Source: Guptibacillus hwajinpoensis (GTDB lineage Bacteria > Bacillota > Bacilli > Bacillales > Guptibacillaceae). From it: DNA of 61,951 bases. Shown one piece after another: positions 46,578-55,382 of this stretch. Location: assembly GCF_001039475.1 (NCBI RefSeq), contig NZ_LELK01000001.1, positions 1,999,765 through 2,061,715 on the forward strand, in the 5' to 3' direction. Position 1 is the first letter of the stretch. Each line of letters starts with the position of its first letter. The position numbers and the translations under genes were made by a program. The notes below the pieces were generated by a model that searched no databases, was not told the DNA's origin, and was given only the letters and a program-made list of their open reading frames with translations.

Positions 46578-47165
46578 TTACTTCCCCTCCGTTCTACAGT
46601 GAACACCATTAATAAAAAGGCTCCACGAGTTTTCTAAACGTTTCTGGTGCTCTTCCGGTGAGTAATAGAATACTTGCTCAAAGACTCCGTCCAACAAGCA
46701 TAAATACGCATCAAACACCTGCTCCCAATCCTTGTGCCGATCCATTTGCATAAGAATGGATTTAATCACACTCTTCATCACTTCTTCTGTTTTCTCAAAC
46801 ATTTGATAAATCTCTTCTCTTAATGATTCTGGCGGAAAAAGCATCATTCGTTTAAAAATAAGACCTAGCTCATCATTACGCAGATACTCAGTATTCTTAA
46901 CTAAAAGGTAATATAACTGATTTTCTGGCGATTCACCATTCAGCCTTTCCGCTTCATTTGCAAAGAACTCGTTGTAATCAACAGTTACTTTGTAAATGAC
47001 ACCTAGAAAAAGATCTTCTTTATTTTTAAAGTGAGCATATAGAGAAGGCTTTTTGATCCCAACACCTGACGCTATATCAGAGAGAGAGGTTCCTTCAAAG
47101 CCTTTACGAGCAAATAAAGAGAGAGCTGTATCTTTAATCTTGTTTTGTGTCGATTCTTCTTTCAT
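46578..47165 (-). CDS. TetR/AcrR-family repressor of the SMR pair
   Basis: 195 residues. HTH KIKDTALSLFARKGFEGTSLSDIASGVGIKKPSLYAHFKN, the rest a helical ligand-binding domain. Directly upstream of the two SMR genes in one operon; two near-identical operators in the promoter region point to autorepression. Start chosen at MKEEST (47165); a longer ATG at 47174 falls in operator 1. Confidence 0.9.
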   Translation of the reverse strand: MKEESTQNKIKDTALSLFARKGFEGTSLSDIASGVGIKKPSLYAHFKNKEDLFLGVIYKVTVDYNEFFANEAERLNGESPENQLYYLLVKNTEYLRNDELGLIFKRMMLFPPESLREEIYQMFEKTEEVMKSVIKSILMQMDRHKDWEQVFDAYLCLLDGVFEQVFYYSPEEHQKRLENSWSLFINGVHCRTEGK

Positions 47166-47173
47166 CCAAAACA

Positions 47174-47189
47174 CCTACCGATCGTTAGG
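47174..47189. promoter_or_regulatory. TetR operator 1 of the SMR operon
   Basis: CCTACCGATCGTTAGG, an inverted repeat with one mismatch, just upstream of the tetR start. Confidence 0.7.
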
Positions 47190-47218
47190 TTGATACATTA
47201 TAAAAAAGCAGGCGATTG

Positions 47219-47234
47219 CCTACCGTTCGTTAGT
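47219..47234. promoter_or_regulatory. TetR operator 2 of the SMR operon
   Basis: CCTACCGTTCGTTAGT, matching operator 1 at 14 of 16 positions, 45 bases away. A TATAAT -10 lies between the two at about 47197-47202. Confidence 0.68.
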
Positions 47235-47290
47235 TAGTATAACAAGTTTTCTGTATCCTTGCAATCAGTGAGTTCTGATAAACAAAAAAA

Positions 47291-47321
47291 GCAGCCACTT
47301 GGAGAATCTCCTAGTAGCTGC
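47291..47321 (-). terminator. Orphan terminator
   Basis: GCAGC...GCTGC hairpin with an inner GGAG/CTCC pairing; minus-strand T7. No minus-strand gene lies to its right before 49 kb, so it is a remnant or ends an untraced transcript. Confidence 0.65.
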
Positions 47322-47385
47322 ATCTAAGGGAATAAGGGTTTCACCTATATTTGACGAAAGAGCCACCGATATGGTTTCAAAATTA

Positions 47386-47522
47386 AAGGCTTTTTTCGTA
47401 AACATTGTTGCTATATGAGTGGGTTAATTTCCGCTCCTACCAGCTTTCCATGGGGCGAGCGGTGAAGCTTTTTATATTTTTTGGAAAACAGACAATAAAT
47501 CTACTTTCTACAAAAAAAGACC
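47386..47522 (+). repeat. Dispersed MITE-like repeat, copy D
   Basis: Starts AAGGCTTTTTTCGTAAACATTGTTGCT, like copy E, has the shortened GC core (TTTCCATGGGGCGAGCGGTGAAGC), and ends in an AT-rich tract with AAAAAAAGACC. The most diverged copy. Confidence 0.68.
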
Positions 47523-47530
47523 AAAAAAAG

Positions 47531-47548
47531 GACCGGCAAATGCCGGTC
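47531..47548 (-). terminator. Second orphan hairpin
   Basis: GACCGGCA-AA-TGCCGGTC with T7 on the minus strand. The 47.24-47.9 kb region has no gene; this hairpin, copy D and the other orphan terminator are all it holds. Confidence 0.6.
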
Positions 47549-47905
47549 TTCCTGGTAACGGAATATTTGAAAGGGGGTCTTGAAAACATCTTATCAAACG
47601 ATTATTCATGTGAACAGGTACGTCAAACCTAGTCCGAACGGTTGAAATACATCATATTTTCGTGATTCACTACTTTACTCCTATGACGTTAAGATTAGTT
47701 TTCTTCTAATTGAAATAAATCACTACTATTGCATCATAAAAAACATTACAAAATAAGTTATTTTAAAAGTCTAGAAACGAGCTAATTTGCGTGAAAATTT
47801 CTTTATATTTCAATTCGTCAACATCGCTTTGAAAGATATTTCCCTTCTTAACTATTTGTGTCAAAATATAACTAGTTACGGAGATTGAAAGCAGGTGGAA
47901 TAGGA

Positions 47906-49063
47906 ATGTACTGTTCACAATGTGGAAAAAAGAGGAATGAAAACGACCAATTTTGTTTTTCCTGCGGAAAAGAGTTAGTATTTCAATCCAACGAACAAAA
48001 AAGGCGCTCTTTCCTATGGAGATGGATGCCAATAATGATTTTTCTCTTTCTTGGTAGTGGTCTTACAGGGTATTACCTTTATGAAGAATCTGTAACCAAA
48101 GCAGCGATTCGTTCATTTGAACAGGGAGAAAAATTAGCTATAGAAGGCGACTTGAAGGCAGCTCTACAAAAATTCGAAGAAGCAAAACAAAAACGTTCTC
48201 GTTTTCCAGCAGCGGAAACGAATGAAAATATGGTTTCAACAGCAATGAAAGTGAACGATACACTCAGTAAAGCAAATAAAGCACGACGAAATGATAACTT
48301 TACAGAAGCCATGGAACTTGTTAATAATGCAGAACAAAGTTCAGCACCCTATAATGGTCCTCTATTTACTACTATTCAAGAAGAAATTGTTTCTGCTAGG
48401 ACGACTGTTATGGTTTCAGAGTTAAAGTTTGATATGAAAGGAAAAGAATCAATTGACGATCTTAAACCAGTTCTAACGAGAGCTGAAACGTTACAAGTCG
48501 ACGAAGCACAGGAAGTTGCTGGACAAATTAGGAATCAAATAGTCGACTTTTCCATTAACGAAGTAAATAACTACCTTAAAGATAATCATTTTTCAAAAGC
48601 ATTGGACTCTGTTGAAGAGGGACTTCAAATTAACAAGGAAAATGAGAAATTATTGAATCTAAAGACCGTTATTGAAAAGCGAAGAACCGCTTTTGAAGAA
48701 GAACAACAAAAACGAATCGAGCATGCTATGGTAGCTGCAGCAAAAGAAGAAGAAATGAACCAAACTAGTGCTATTGAGCTTATCGATTTAGAAACGACCG
48801 TTACAGATTACAACGAATTAAAAGTAACAGGAAGCGTAAAAAGCAAAGCCACAGTTCCGGTCAACTCCATTGGAGCTTCTTATCGAGTTCTAGATGCAGA
48901 TGGCAAACAATTTGATAAAGGCGAAGTGTATATTAATCCTGACGAGCTTTATCCTGACGATACGGGAAAGTTTGATTTTATGATATACGATGTCGGGAAA
49001 GACGAGAAGAATTTAGATCAATTCACAGTTGAAGTTGATCATTTCACATGGTATTTGAACTAA
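47906..49063 (+). CDS. Zinc-ribbon membrane protein with helical-repeat region (YvbJ-like)
   Basis: 385 residues. N-terminal zinc ribbon CSQCGKKRNENDQFCFSCGKE (four Cys), one transmembrane helix (about residues 38-58), a long helical region with repeat-like segments (AIEGDLKAALQKFEEAKQKR, MELVNNAEQSSAPYNG), then a C-terminal beta domain of FxLYD type (ETTVTDYNELKVTGSVKSK...FTWYLN). ATG 47906 follows AGGTGG. Overlaps none; the protease gene starts 23 bases later, so the two are likely one unit. Confidence 0.85.
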   Translation: MYCSQCGKKRNENDQFCFSCGKELVFQSNEQKRRSFLWRWMPIMIFLFLGSGLTGYYLYEESVTKAAIRSFEQGEKLAIEGDLKAALQKFEEAKQKRSRFPAAETNENMVSTAMKVNDTLSKANKARRNDNFTEAMELVNNAEQSSAPYNGPLFTTIQEEIVSARTTVMVSELKFDMKGKESIDDLKPVLTRAETLQVDEAQEVAGQIRNQIVDFSINEVNNYLKDNHFSKALDSVEEGLQINKENEKLLNLKTVIEKRRTAFEEEQQKRIEHAMVAAAKEEEMNQTSAIELIDLETTVTDYNELKVTGSVKSKATVPVNSIGASYRVLDADGKQFDKGEVYINPDELYPDDTGKFDFMIYDVGKDEKNLDQFTVEVDHFTWYLN

Positions 49064-49086
49064 CGAAAAGGGGCTTGGGGATTTAT

Positions 49087-50247
49087 ATGAAACGTTCTTT
49101 ACTAGTATCAATAGTCAGCTCCCTTTTTCTACTGATTGGCACTGGCGTGGGTTTTTATTGCTTACACGATTACTACAACGGGAATGAGGTTGACGCTACT
49201 TCATCTCTCGGTGAAAAGGTACAGACACCAACAGAATCAGATAAATCTACTGATTTAAAATCCATTATTCACGAAACACAAAAAAGTGTTGTACAAATTG
49301 AAGCACAACTTAAAGATGACGATACTTCTTCTGGATCTGGCTTCCTTTATAACACTACTGGCGATGTTATAACAAACGCTCACGTTGTGGATGGTGCTGA
49401 GAAAATCACTGTGAAAACCTCTGATGCCAAACAGTTCGAAGCGCAAATTATTGGTATGGGGGACACGACAGACATCGCTGTCATCCGTGTTCCTGGCTTA
49501 AAAGAAACCGAACCACTAGTGGTAGCTGAAGAACGAATGGCTGAAGTTGGTGATGAGATTATTGCTCTTGGCAGTCCTCTTGGCTTACAAAATACAGTCA
49601 CAACAGGAATCATCAGCGGACTTGATCGTGAGTTCATCCTAGAGCCATATCGATACGAACACATTTACCAAATATCTGCACCGATAACGAATGGAAACAG
49701 CGGTGGACCTCTAATTGACGCAGATACAGGAGAAGCAATTGCAATTAACTCAGCAGGAACTGACTCGGGTGCAATCGGATTTAGTATTCCTCTTCCAAAT
49801 GTGATTGACGAGATTAAAGGTTGGTCAGAGGAGCCTGTAGAAATTACGGTTGATAGTGAGGGCCATGAAGTTATTGTTACACCTCAAGGTCTAACTGGAG
49901 AAGATTACAAAGATAACGCGACATATTTAATTGGCTACTTTTATGAAAGTTTATCAACTCAAGATTACGTTACAGCTTACTCACTATTAGGCAGTCGCTG
50001 GCAAAGTGAAATGTCTTATGAGGATTTCAGAAGTGGTTATATTCATACGGTTCACGTTGAAGTCTCCAACACGACTGGAAGCTTAAATCAAACGAATGAC
50101 GAAGTAAAAGTTACAGCTACGATTAAAGCTGAAGAACGAACAGAAGATCAAAAGACAACAACTGCACTTTATAATGTCACCTATCAAGTCGGTTACGAAA
50201 ATGACCATCTCAAAATTCTTACCGGGAAAGCTCAGAAGTTGAAGTAA
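49087..50247 (+). CDS. Membrane-anchored HtrA-like serine protease with C-terminal NTF2-like domain
   Basis: 386 residues. N-terminal signal anchor (about residues 4-25), trypsin-like S1C domain with His in ITNAHVVDG, Asp in TTDIAVIRV and Ser in GNSGGPLIDADTG. No PDZ domain; instead residues about 265-385 form an NTF2/SnoaL-like fold (LIGYFYESLSTQDYVTAYSLLGSRW) of the type found in TcaA-related proteins. Outside-facing. Probably cooperates with the zinc-ribbon protein before it. GGGG precedes the ATG. Confidence 0.88.
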   Translation: MKRSLLVSIVSSLFLLIGTGVGFYCLHDYYNGNEVDATSSLGEKVQTPTESDKSTDLKSIIHETQKSVVQIEAQLKDDDTSSGSGFLYNTTGDVITNAHVVDGAEKITVKTSDAKQFEAQIIGMGDTTDIAVIRVPGLKETEPLVVAEERMAEVGDEIIALGSPLGLQNTVTTGIISGLDREFILEPYRYEHIYQISAPITNGNSGGPLIDADTGEAIAINSAGTDSGAIGFSIPLPNVIDEIKGWSEEPVEITVDSEGHEVIVTPQGLTGEDYKDNATYLIGYFYESLSTQDYVTAYSLLGSRWQSEMSYEDFRSGYIHTVHVEVSNTTGSLNQTNDEVKVTATIKAEERTEDQKTTTALYNVTYQVGYENDHLKILTGKAQKLK

Positions 50248-50262
50248 ATGAACTGGAAGTTA

Positions 50263-50298
50263 AAAAAGCTTGGGGATTTAAACATCCTCAAGCTTTTT
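50263..50298 (+). terminator. Terminator of the protease gene
   Basis: Arms AAAAAGCTTGGGGAT and ATCCTCAAGCTTTTT; bidirectional between converging genes. Confidence 0.88.
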
Positions 50299-50309
50299 AC
50301 TATATCCTC

Positions 50310-51140
50310 TTACAATTGATCAGGTGGGAAAAAACCTTTTTGGGATATATAGATTGCATCATCAGCAAACGTTTTTTCTAGCCGCTTCTTTATTTTTAAA
50401 TACGTACTGCGATCATACCAATCAGAGAGTCCATTCTCTTCAAACAACTTACGAATGCCAAGCTGTTCTGTTCGATTTCCCCCACTTCCATCTCCCATAA
50501 AAAAGTCATCTAGCGTAATGCGATTCGTTACGTCGGATAGCTTGTCAGGAAATTCTTCTGAACATGGTAGCAATGGAGCAATAGCAGCCTGGGAAGGTAT
50601 ACCTTCTCTTCTCAATTCCTTGAGCGCATTTAATCGTGCTGCGATCGGAGGTGCAGAAGGGGCAAAGATTTTCCTAACTGAATCAAGGTCCGTTTCAATT
50701 GTTAGGCTAACCATGACACGGCTTCCTAACACCTTTAATAAATCAATATCTCGTGAAACAAGAGGTGACCGTGTTTGAAGAAACAAAAAGTCAGGCGGTT
50801 CTTCTACCATTGCTTCAAGTAATCCTCTCGTTAAACCTGTATTATACTCAACTGGTTGGTATGGATCAGTTGAAGACGACATGAAAATAGATACTTTCCC
50901 TTTTTTCCGAGCTTTTGGTATTTCTTTTTTCACAAGTTCAACTGCATTTTCCTTAATATCTACCCATTCTCCCCAATCTTCCTCACGAAAGAGAGCAATT
51001 GGCATTCTGCGTACATAACAATAAGAACAGCCAAATGCACATCCAGCATATGGATTTAATGTATGGCTGTAACCATGTAAAAAGCCGCTCCCTTTCGTTA
51101 GTATCGATCGCGAAGTTCGGGTTTGAACAGAAGGTTTCAA
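50310..51140 (-). CDS. Radical SAM protein, SPL family
   Basis: 276 residues. [4Fe-4S]-binding Cys motif CAFGCSYCYVRRMP, SAM-site region STDPYQPVEYNTGLTRGLLE, then SLTIETDLDSVRKIFAPSAPPIAARL. Related to spore photoproduct lyase-like proteins of the Rv2578c type; the substrate is unknown. It lacks nothing obvious but is shorter than SplB. TTG start, 7 bases after AGGGGGG. Single gene. Confidence 0.9.
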   Translation of the reverse strand: MKPSVQTRTSRSILTKGSGFLHGYSHTLNPYAGCAFGCSYCYVRRMPIALFREEDWGEWVDIKENAVELVKKEIPKARKKGKVSIFMSSSTDPYQPVEYNTGLTRGLLEAMVEEPPDFLFLQTRSPLVSRDIDLLKVLGSRVMVSLTIETDLDSVRKIFAPSAPPIAARLNALKELRREGIPSQAAIAPLLPCSEEFPDKLSDVTNRITLDDFFMGDGSGGNRTEQLGIRKLFEENGLSDWYDRSTYLKIKKRLEKTFADDAIYISQKGFFPPDQL

Positions 51141-51249
51141 CGTGTATCCCCCCTATTTTTAGTGTACCATAAACAGAACATACATTCCCATTCGATGTAT
51201 AGAGTTTAGATAAACTGGACACGGTAAAAGTAGAAAGGTGGCAAATAGG

Positions 51250-51657
51250 ATGCTTCGATTATTATCTTTTCTACTTATAGGTTTTCTTTTCATTACTCCA
51301 CTACAGTCTCATGCAGCAGGTCCAGTTCAACTTGTACAAGGGAAATGTCCTGATTCAAATAAGCTAAGCAAGCTCTCCCAAAAGGGACTCACTTCTAAAG
51401 CAACGTTATTTGTATCGAGTCTAATGGCATCCACTCAAGGTGCGAAGTCATGGCAAATTCTTACCATATCCCCTCTTAAGAAAGGTTCTCCCTATTATTC
51501 TCCTGCTGTTAGTGCATGTAAACAAAAGATCGCTGCAAGTTCCTACCTTATCGACATTCTACTCACAAAACAATCAGGACAATTGCCTGTTCGCATGCAC
51601 CTTTTTGCAACAAAAGAAACAACAGGTTGGATGATTTGGGGACTAACCACATATTAA
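51250..51657 (+). CDS. Secreted small protein, unknown
   Basis: 135 residues with a signal peptide (MLRLLSFLLIGFLFITPLQSHA, cleavage after AHA near 22). Mature part about 110 residues with two Cys (KCPDSNK, SACKQK) that could form a disulfide. ATG is 8 bases after AAAGGTGG; an upstream in-frame GTG lies in that site. No family recognised. Confidence 0.78.
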   Translation: MLRLLSFLLIGFLFITPLQSHAAGPVQLVQGKCPDSNKLSKLSQKGLTSKATLFVSSLMASTQGAKSWQILTISPLKKGSPYYSPAVSACKQKIAASSYLIDILLTKQSGQLPVRMHLFATKETTGWMIWGLTTY

Positions 51658-51770
51658 ATGTATACTTACACCAAATGTACACAAACTATACTTACGTGTA
51701 AGCTAGCCATTAGGTACTATAGCACGTACCCATCCCACACTCTTATTTCACACTCGGTAAATAAGAGACA

Positions 51771-51797
51771 AACCCGTTCAGGACGCTGTTCGGGTTT
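51771..51797 (-). terminator. Terminator of citR
   Basis: AACCCG...CGGGTT with an inner CAG/CTG pairing; TTTTTT on the plus side, so it serves the secreted protein and possibly citR. Confidence 0.72.
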
Positions 51798-51798
51798 T

Positions 51799-52677
51799 TT
51801 AGTGCATATGTTTCTCAATAAACTCCTTAAAGATCTCTGTTTCCTCTGATAAATGGTGATAAACCAAGTACGTATGAACGAATGGTAATCGAACTTCATT
51901 TGTATCAACTTGCAGCATTCTTCCTTCTAAAAGCTCTCGTTGGACAGATGAACGAGGTAGGAAGGAGAATCCGAGTCCTTCCTCGATAAATCGTTTTGTG
52001 ATATGAACTTGAGATACAACCATTGTTCGAATACCTTCATATCTGTTCCGCAATTCAATGAGAAGATCGTCCCAATAACCAGGATGACTGTGGGTTAATA
52101 GAGTAGCATGAGCACAATAATCTCCAAGCGAAAGAGGCAAACTTGTCTCAGCGTCCCCACCATCATGTGGCACAACAAGGACAATGGGATCAGGACCTGT
52201 TTTTTCGCTAGTAACATCAGGGTGAATGGACTTCATTCTAGATAATCCGAAATCTGCCTTGTTTTTAGATATTAACTCCCCTATTTCATTTGATTCGCTT
52301 ACTTTTACAACAACCTCAATCGAAGGATGATCTTTCATAAATTGTTGAAGAACGTATGGAAGAACAGTAGCCGCAATAAGTGGCGAAACAGCCAGTGTTA
52401 ATTTACGATGATAGCCCTGCTTAAAACCATTCATATGTCGTAAACTTTGCTCGTATTGTTCAAGGATCTCTCTCGCATGTGGGAGGAACTGTCTTCCCGC
52501 TTCAGAAAGAACAACACGTCTACCACTTTTCATAAAAAGCTTACTACCAATCTGCTTTTCAAGCTGTTGAATATGGACGGTCACTGTTGGTTGCGCAAGA
52601 TAAAGCTTCTCTGATGTTTCTCTAAAATTCTCATATGTTCCAGCAGCGACAAACGTTCGTAACCAATTGATGTTCAA
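51799..52677 (-). CDS. citR: LysR-family regulator CitR
   Basis: 292 residues. N-terminal wHTH (NWLRTFVAAGTYENFRETSEKLYLAQPTVTVHIQQLEKQ) and LysR substrate domain. It is divergent from the citrate synthase gene, exactly as CitR/CitA in B. subtilis, where CitR represses citA. ATG start after an adequate site. Confidence 0.92.
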   Translation of the reverse strand: MNINWLRTFVAAGTYENFRETSEKLYLAQPTVTVHIQQLEKQIGSKLFMKSGRRVVLSEAGRQFLPHAREILEQYEQSLRHMNGFKQGYHRKLTLAVSPLIAATVLPYVLQQFMKDHPSIEVVVKVSESNEIGELISKNKADFGLSRMKSIHPDVTSEKTGPDPIVLVVPHDGGDAETSLPLSLGDYCAHATLLTHSHPGYWDDLLIELRNRYEGIRTMVVSQVHITKRFIEEGLGFSFLPRSSVQRELLEGRMLQVDTNEVRLPFVHTYLVYHHLSEETEIFKEFIEKHMH

Positions 52678-52720
52678 CCTTGCTCACTCCAATCAATAAC
52701 GTATCTCTATTAATTATACA

Positions 52721-52775
52721 CTTATTCTTTATTAGTCATAATTATATAAGAGCGATAGACTATAAATAAGAATAA
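52721..52775. promoter_or_regulatory. citR-citA regulatory region
   Basis: Arms CTTATTCTTTATTAGTC (52721-52737) and GACTATAAATAAGAATAA (52758-52775) form an imperfect inverted repeat around ATAATTATATAAGAGCGAT. Extremely AT-rich and lacking a good -35, as expected for a LysR-controlled intergenic region of 116 bases. Confidence 0.6.
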
Positions 52776-52793
52776 TAGTCAGGAGATGAGTGT

Positions 52794-53879
52794 ATGATAC
52801 ATGCTGGATTGGAAGGAATAGTTGCAGCTGATTCAAAAATAAGCCTTGTAGATGGGAAAAACGGGTTTCTCGTCTATCGAGGAGAATGGGCTAAAAAGAT
52901 AGCAAAAGAGAGGTCATTTGAAGAAGCAGCTTACTTTCTCTGGAACGGGACCTACCCTAAAGCAGAGGAGCTTGAACGCTTTACAACTAGCCTAAGTGAG
53001 GCAAGAACTTTAACAAAGGCTCAGAAAGAAATCATTGATCGATTACCTGCTAATATGGATATGATGGCAGTGATCCGCACATTGTTATCTGCAAAGGGGA
53101 GCGAAGAATTCTCCTTTCCAGCTAAGCATGACGAGGGAATTTGTTTACTTGGAATTGTTCCTACAATTATTGCTTATCGGTATCGTTCACAAAATGACTT
53201 ACCTTTCATAGAGCCCGACACGTCACTATCACATGTTGGAAATTATTTATATATGCTTAATGGCGAACGAGCAGAAAATCATCACGTACAAGCGTTGACT
53301 GCCTATTTTATTTTAACGATGGAGCACGGTTTAAATGCATCAACATTTACAGCCCGCGTCATTGCCTCAACAGAAAGTGATCTTGCCTCTGCTGTTACTG
53401 GAGCCATTGGAGCAATGAAGGGTCCGCTTCACGGAGGTGCACCAACAGGCGTCATCGATTTACTGCAGGAAATCAAGCAAGATGGTGACGTGGAAAAAGT
53501 ATTGAGACGTAAACTTGATAACAAAGAAAAGCTCATGGGATTCGGTCATCGCGTATACAAAACAAAAGATCCGCGTGCTGTAGCACTTAGTGAGATTACA
53601 TCAACCTTCTATGACGATGAAGAGTTTGCGATGGCGCACGAAGTCGAACAAACAGCTGTACGTCTCCTTCAGGAATACAAACCTGATCGTAACTTATATG
53701 CGAATGTAGAATACTACGCAGCAGCGATTCTACGTGCCATCGACTTACCAACAGAATTGTTCACACCAACCTTCACAGCAGCAAGATGTGCAGGCTGGAT
53801 TGCTCACGTTTATGAGCAAAATGAGAACAACAGAATCATCCGTCCTTCTTCTGTGTATAGTGGAAGCATGCCGGAATAA
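52794..53879 (+). CDS. citA: Citrate synthase, CitA type
   Basis: Condenses acetyl-CoA and oxaloacetate to citrate. 361 residues. Active-site His/Asp in MEHGLNASTFTAR, KGPLHGGAPTG and GFGHRVYKTKDPRA; C-terminus RIIRPSSVYSG. Shorter N-terminus like B. subtilis CitA, the minor citrate synthase, rather than CitZ. AGGAGATGAG precedes the ATG. CitR lies divergently upstream. Confidence 0.94.
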   Translation: MIHAGLEGIVAADSKISLVDGKNGFLVYRGEWAKKIAKERSFEEAAYFLWNGTYPKAEELERFTTSLSEARTLTKAQKEIIDRLPANMDMMAVIRTLLSAKGSEEFSFPAKHDEGICLLGIVPTIIAYRYRSQNDLPFIEPDTSLSHVGNYLYMLNGERAENHHVQALTAYFILTMEHGLNASTFTARVIASTESDLASAVTGAIGAMKGPLHGGAPTGVIDLLQEIKQDGDVEKVLRRKLDNKEKLMGFGHRVYKTKDPRAVALSEITSTFYDDEEFAMAHEVEQTAVRLLQEYKPDRNLYANVEYYAAAILRAIDLPTELFTPTFTAARCAGWIAHVYEQNENNRIIRPSSVYSGSMPE

Positions 53880-53883
53880 TTCT

Positions 53884-53930
53884 CAGGTTCGCAGGTGCCT
53901 GTCACCACCCGCTATTTGTCGAAATATGTC
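53884..53930. repeat. GGTGCCTGTCACC-type short repeat
   Basis: Contains CAGGTTCGCAGGTGCCTGTCACC followed by TTTGTCGAAATATGTCC. I recall this kind of short hairpin recurring between genes in Bacillaceae; only one copy is in the window, so its repetitive nature is from memory. Confidence 0.4.
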
Positions 53931-53937
53931 CAAAATA

Positions 53938-53965
53938 AAAAGCTGCCGGTTTCTCGGCAGCTTTT
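53938..53965. terminator. Terminator between citA and queC
   Basis: AAAAGCTGCCG / CGGCAGCTTTT, 6-nt loop; bidirectional. Confidence 0.87.
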
Positions 53966-53977
53966 CTTCATACATGA

Positions 53978-54652
53978 TTATGCTTTATACGGAATCGGAT
54001 CAACCGCTCGTGCTTCTTCAAAACCTTTCAACCGCAGGCGACAGCTATCACACTCGCCACACGCCTCTTCTTCACCGTTGTAACAAGAGGTTGTTAGTTC
54101 ATAAGGAACGTTCAAACGAAGCCCCTCCTTAACCGTATCTGCCTTTGTCATGTCAATAAGCGGTGTTTCAATCTTCATCTCACTGCCTGTCGCGCCCGCT
54201 TTCGTTGCAAGATTCACTGTTTCATTCATGCTTTGAATGAACTCTGGTCGACAATCAGGGTAGCCACTGTAATCGACAGCTGAAACACCTATATAGATTG
54301 CTTCCGCTCCGATAACTTCAGCATATGCAGATGCAAGAGAGAGAAAGATCATATTACGAGCAGGGACATACGTTACCGGAATTTCATCTTCATCCATATC
54401 ACTCGGAACATCGATAGAATCATCCGTTAGTGCACTGCCCCCAATTTGATTGAGAAAACTAATGTTTACGATGCGATGATCTGGTGCATCATAGTACTCT
54501 GCTACCTTCTTTGCCTGTTCAACTTCTCGGTTATGCTTCTGTCCGTAATGAAACGTAATTGGGTAGAGCTCATACCCTTTTTCTTTCGCCATCCCCATGC
54601 ATGTTGTGCTATCTAAGCCACCGCTCAACACAATAACTGCTTTTTTACTCAC
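53978..54652 (-). CDS. queC: 7-cyano-7-deazaguanine synthase
   Basis: Makes preQ0 from CDG with ammonia and ATP. 224 residues. PP-loop ATPase motif SGGLDSTT; the four-Cys zinc site SCYNGEEEACGECDSC. GTG start at 54652, two bases after the queE stop, with AGAGGTG 6 bases before it. Last of queD-queE-queC; queF is not in the window. Confidence 0.94.
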   Translation of the reverse strand: MSKKAVIVLSGGLDSTTCMGMAKEKGYELYPITFHYGQKHNREVEQAKKVAEYYDAPDHRIVNISFLNQIGGSALTDDSIDVPSDMDEDEIPVTYVPARNMIFLSLASAYAEVIGAEAIYIGVSAVDYSGYPDCRPEFIQSMNETVNLATKAGATGSEMKIETPLIDMTKADTVKEGLRLNVPYELTTSCYNGEEEACGECDSCRLRLKGFEEARAVDPIPYKA

Positions 54653-54653
54653 G

Positions 54654-55382
54654 TTACACACCTCTTTTATTAGGATCCCAGATGATTTTATGAAGCTGCA
54701 TACTTAACTTTACTTTACTTAAGCCTGCTTCAAGTATTTTTTCCACAAGCTTATGTGGTGGCATCGTCTCCCACACTGGACTATAGAGCACCTGACCTTT
54801 GTCATGATGCTTAGCTACAACGTCGGTAGCGACAGTGAAATCTTCGTCCGATCCGATAACGAATTTAATTTCATCTTGTGTATCAAGCAAGTTAAAGTTC
54901 TCATGAAGCATGCGATGCTGTTCGCCTGAGTCAGGTAACTTATAATCCATCACAAAACGTACCTTCTCTTGCCACTTTTTATCTTCAAGTCGGACAGCTT
55001 CATATGGTGTAAGGTCAATGGCACCATTCGTTTCGATGTGAATATCTTCAATATGTGGAAGATCAACCATCGCCTGAAGTAACGCCATTGATTTCTCACG
55101 GTGAATCAATGGTTCACCGCCTGTGAAACAAATCTGGCGACTCTTATATTGGCTAATCTGATCTACGATTGCTTCAATTGATCCGGTGTACTCTGCCTTA
55201 TCAGGTGCATAGCTATATGGCGTATCACACCAGCTACAGCGCAAGTTACAGTGAAAGACGCGCACGAATACAGTTGGAAATCCAGCGCGCGTTCCCTCTC
55301 CTTCTACTGTTTCAAATACCTCGACCATTGGTAATTCCCACTTCATATATTCTGATCGTTCTGGTAGTAACCACTTATTCAT
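54654..55382 (-). CDS. queE: 7-carboxy-7-deazaguanine synthase
   Basis: Radical SAM enzyme turning 6-carboxy-tetrahydropterin into CDG. 242 residues. Cluster motif CNLRCSWCDTPYS with SAM-binding TGGEPLIH. ATG overlaps the end of queD by 8 bases, so the two are coupled. Confidence 0.94.
   Translation of the reverse strand: MNKWLLPERSEYMKWELPMVEVFETVEGEGTRAGFPTVFVRVFHCNLRCSWCDTPYSYAPDKAEYTGSIEAIVDQISQYKSRQICFTGGEPLIHREKSMALLQAMVDLPHIEDIHIETNGAIDLTPYEAVRLEDKKWQEKVRFVMDYKLPDSGEQHRMLHENFNLLDTQDEIKFVIGSDEDFTVATDVVAKHHDKGQVLYSPVWETMPPHKLVEKILEAGLSKVKLSMQLHKIIWDPNKRGV

Noticed and set aside
53734-54132. 132-codon plus-strand frame overlapping citA and queC ends
   Set aside because: It runs through a bidirectional terminator and has no initiation signal.
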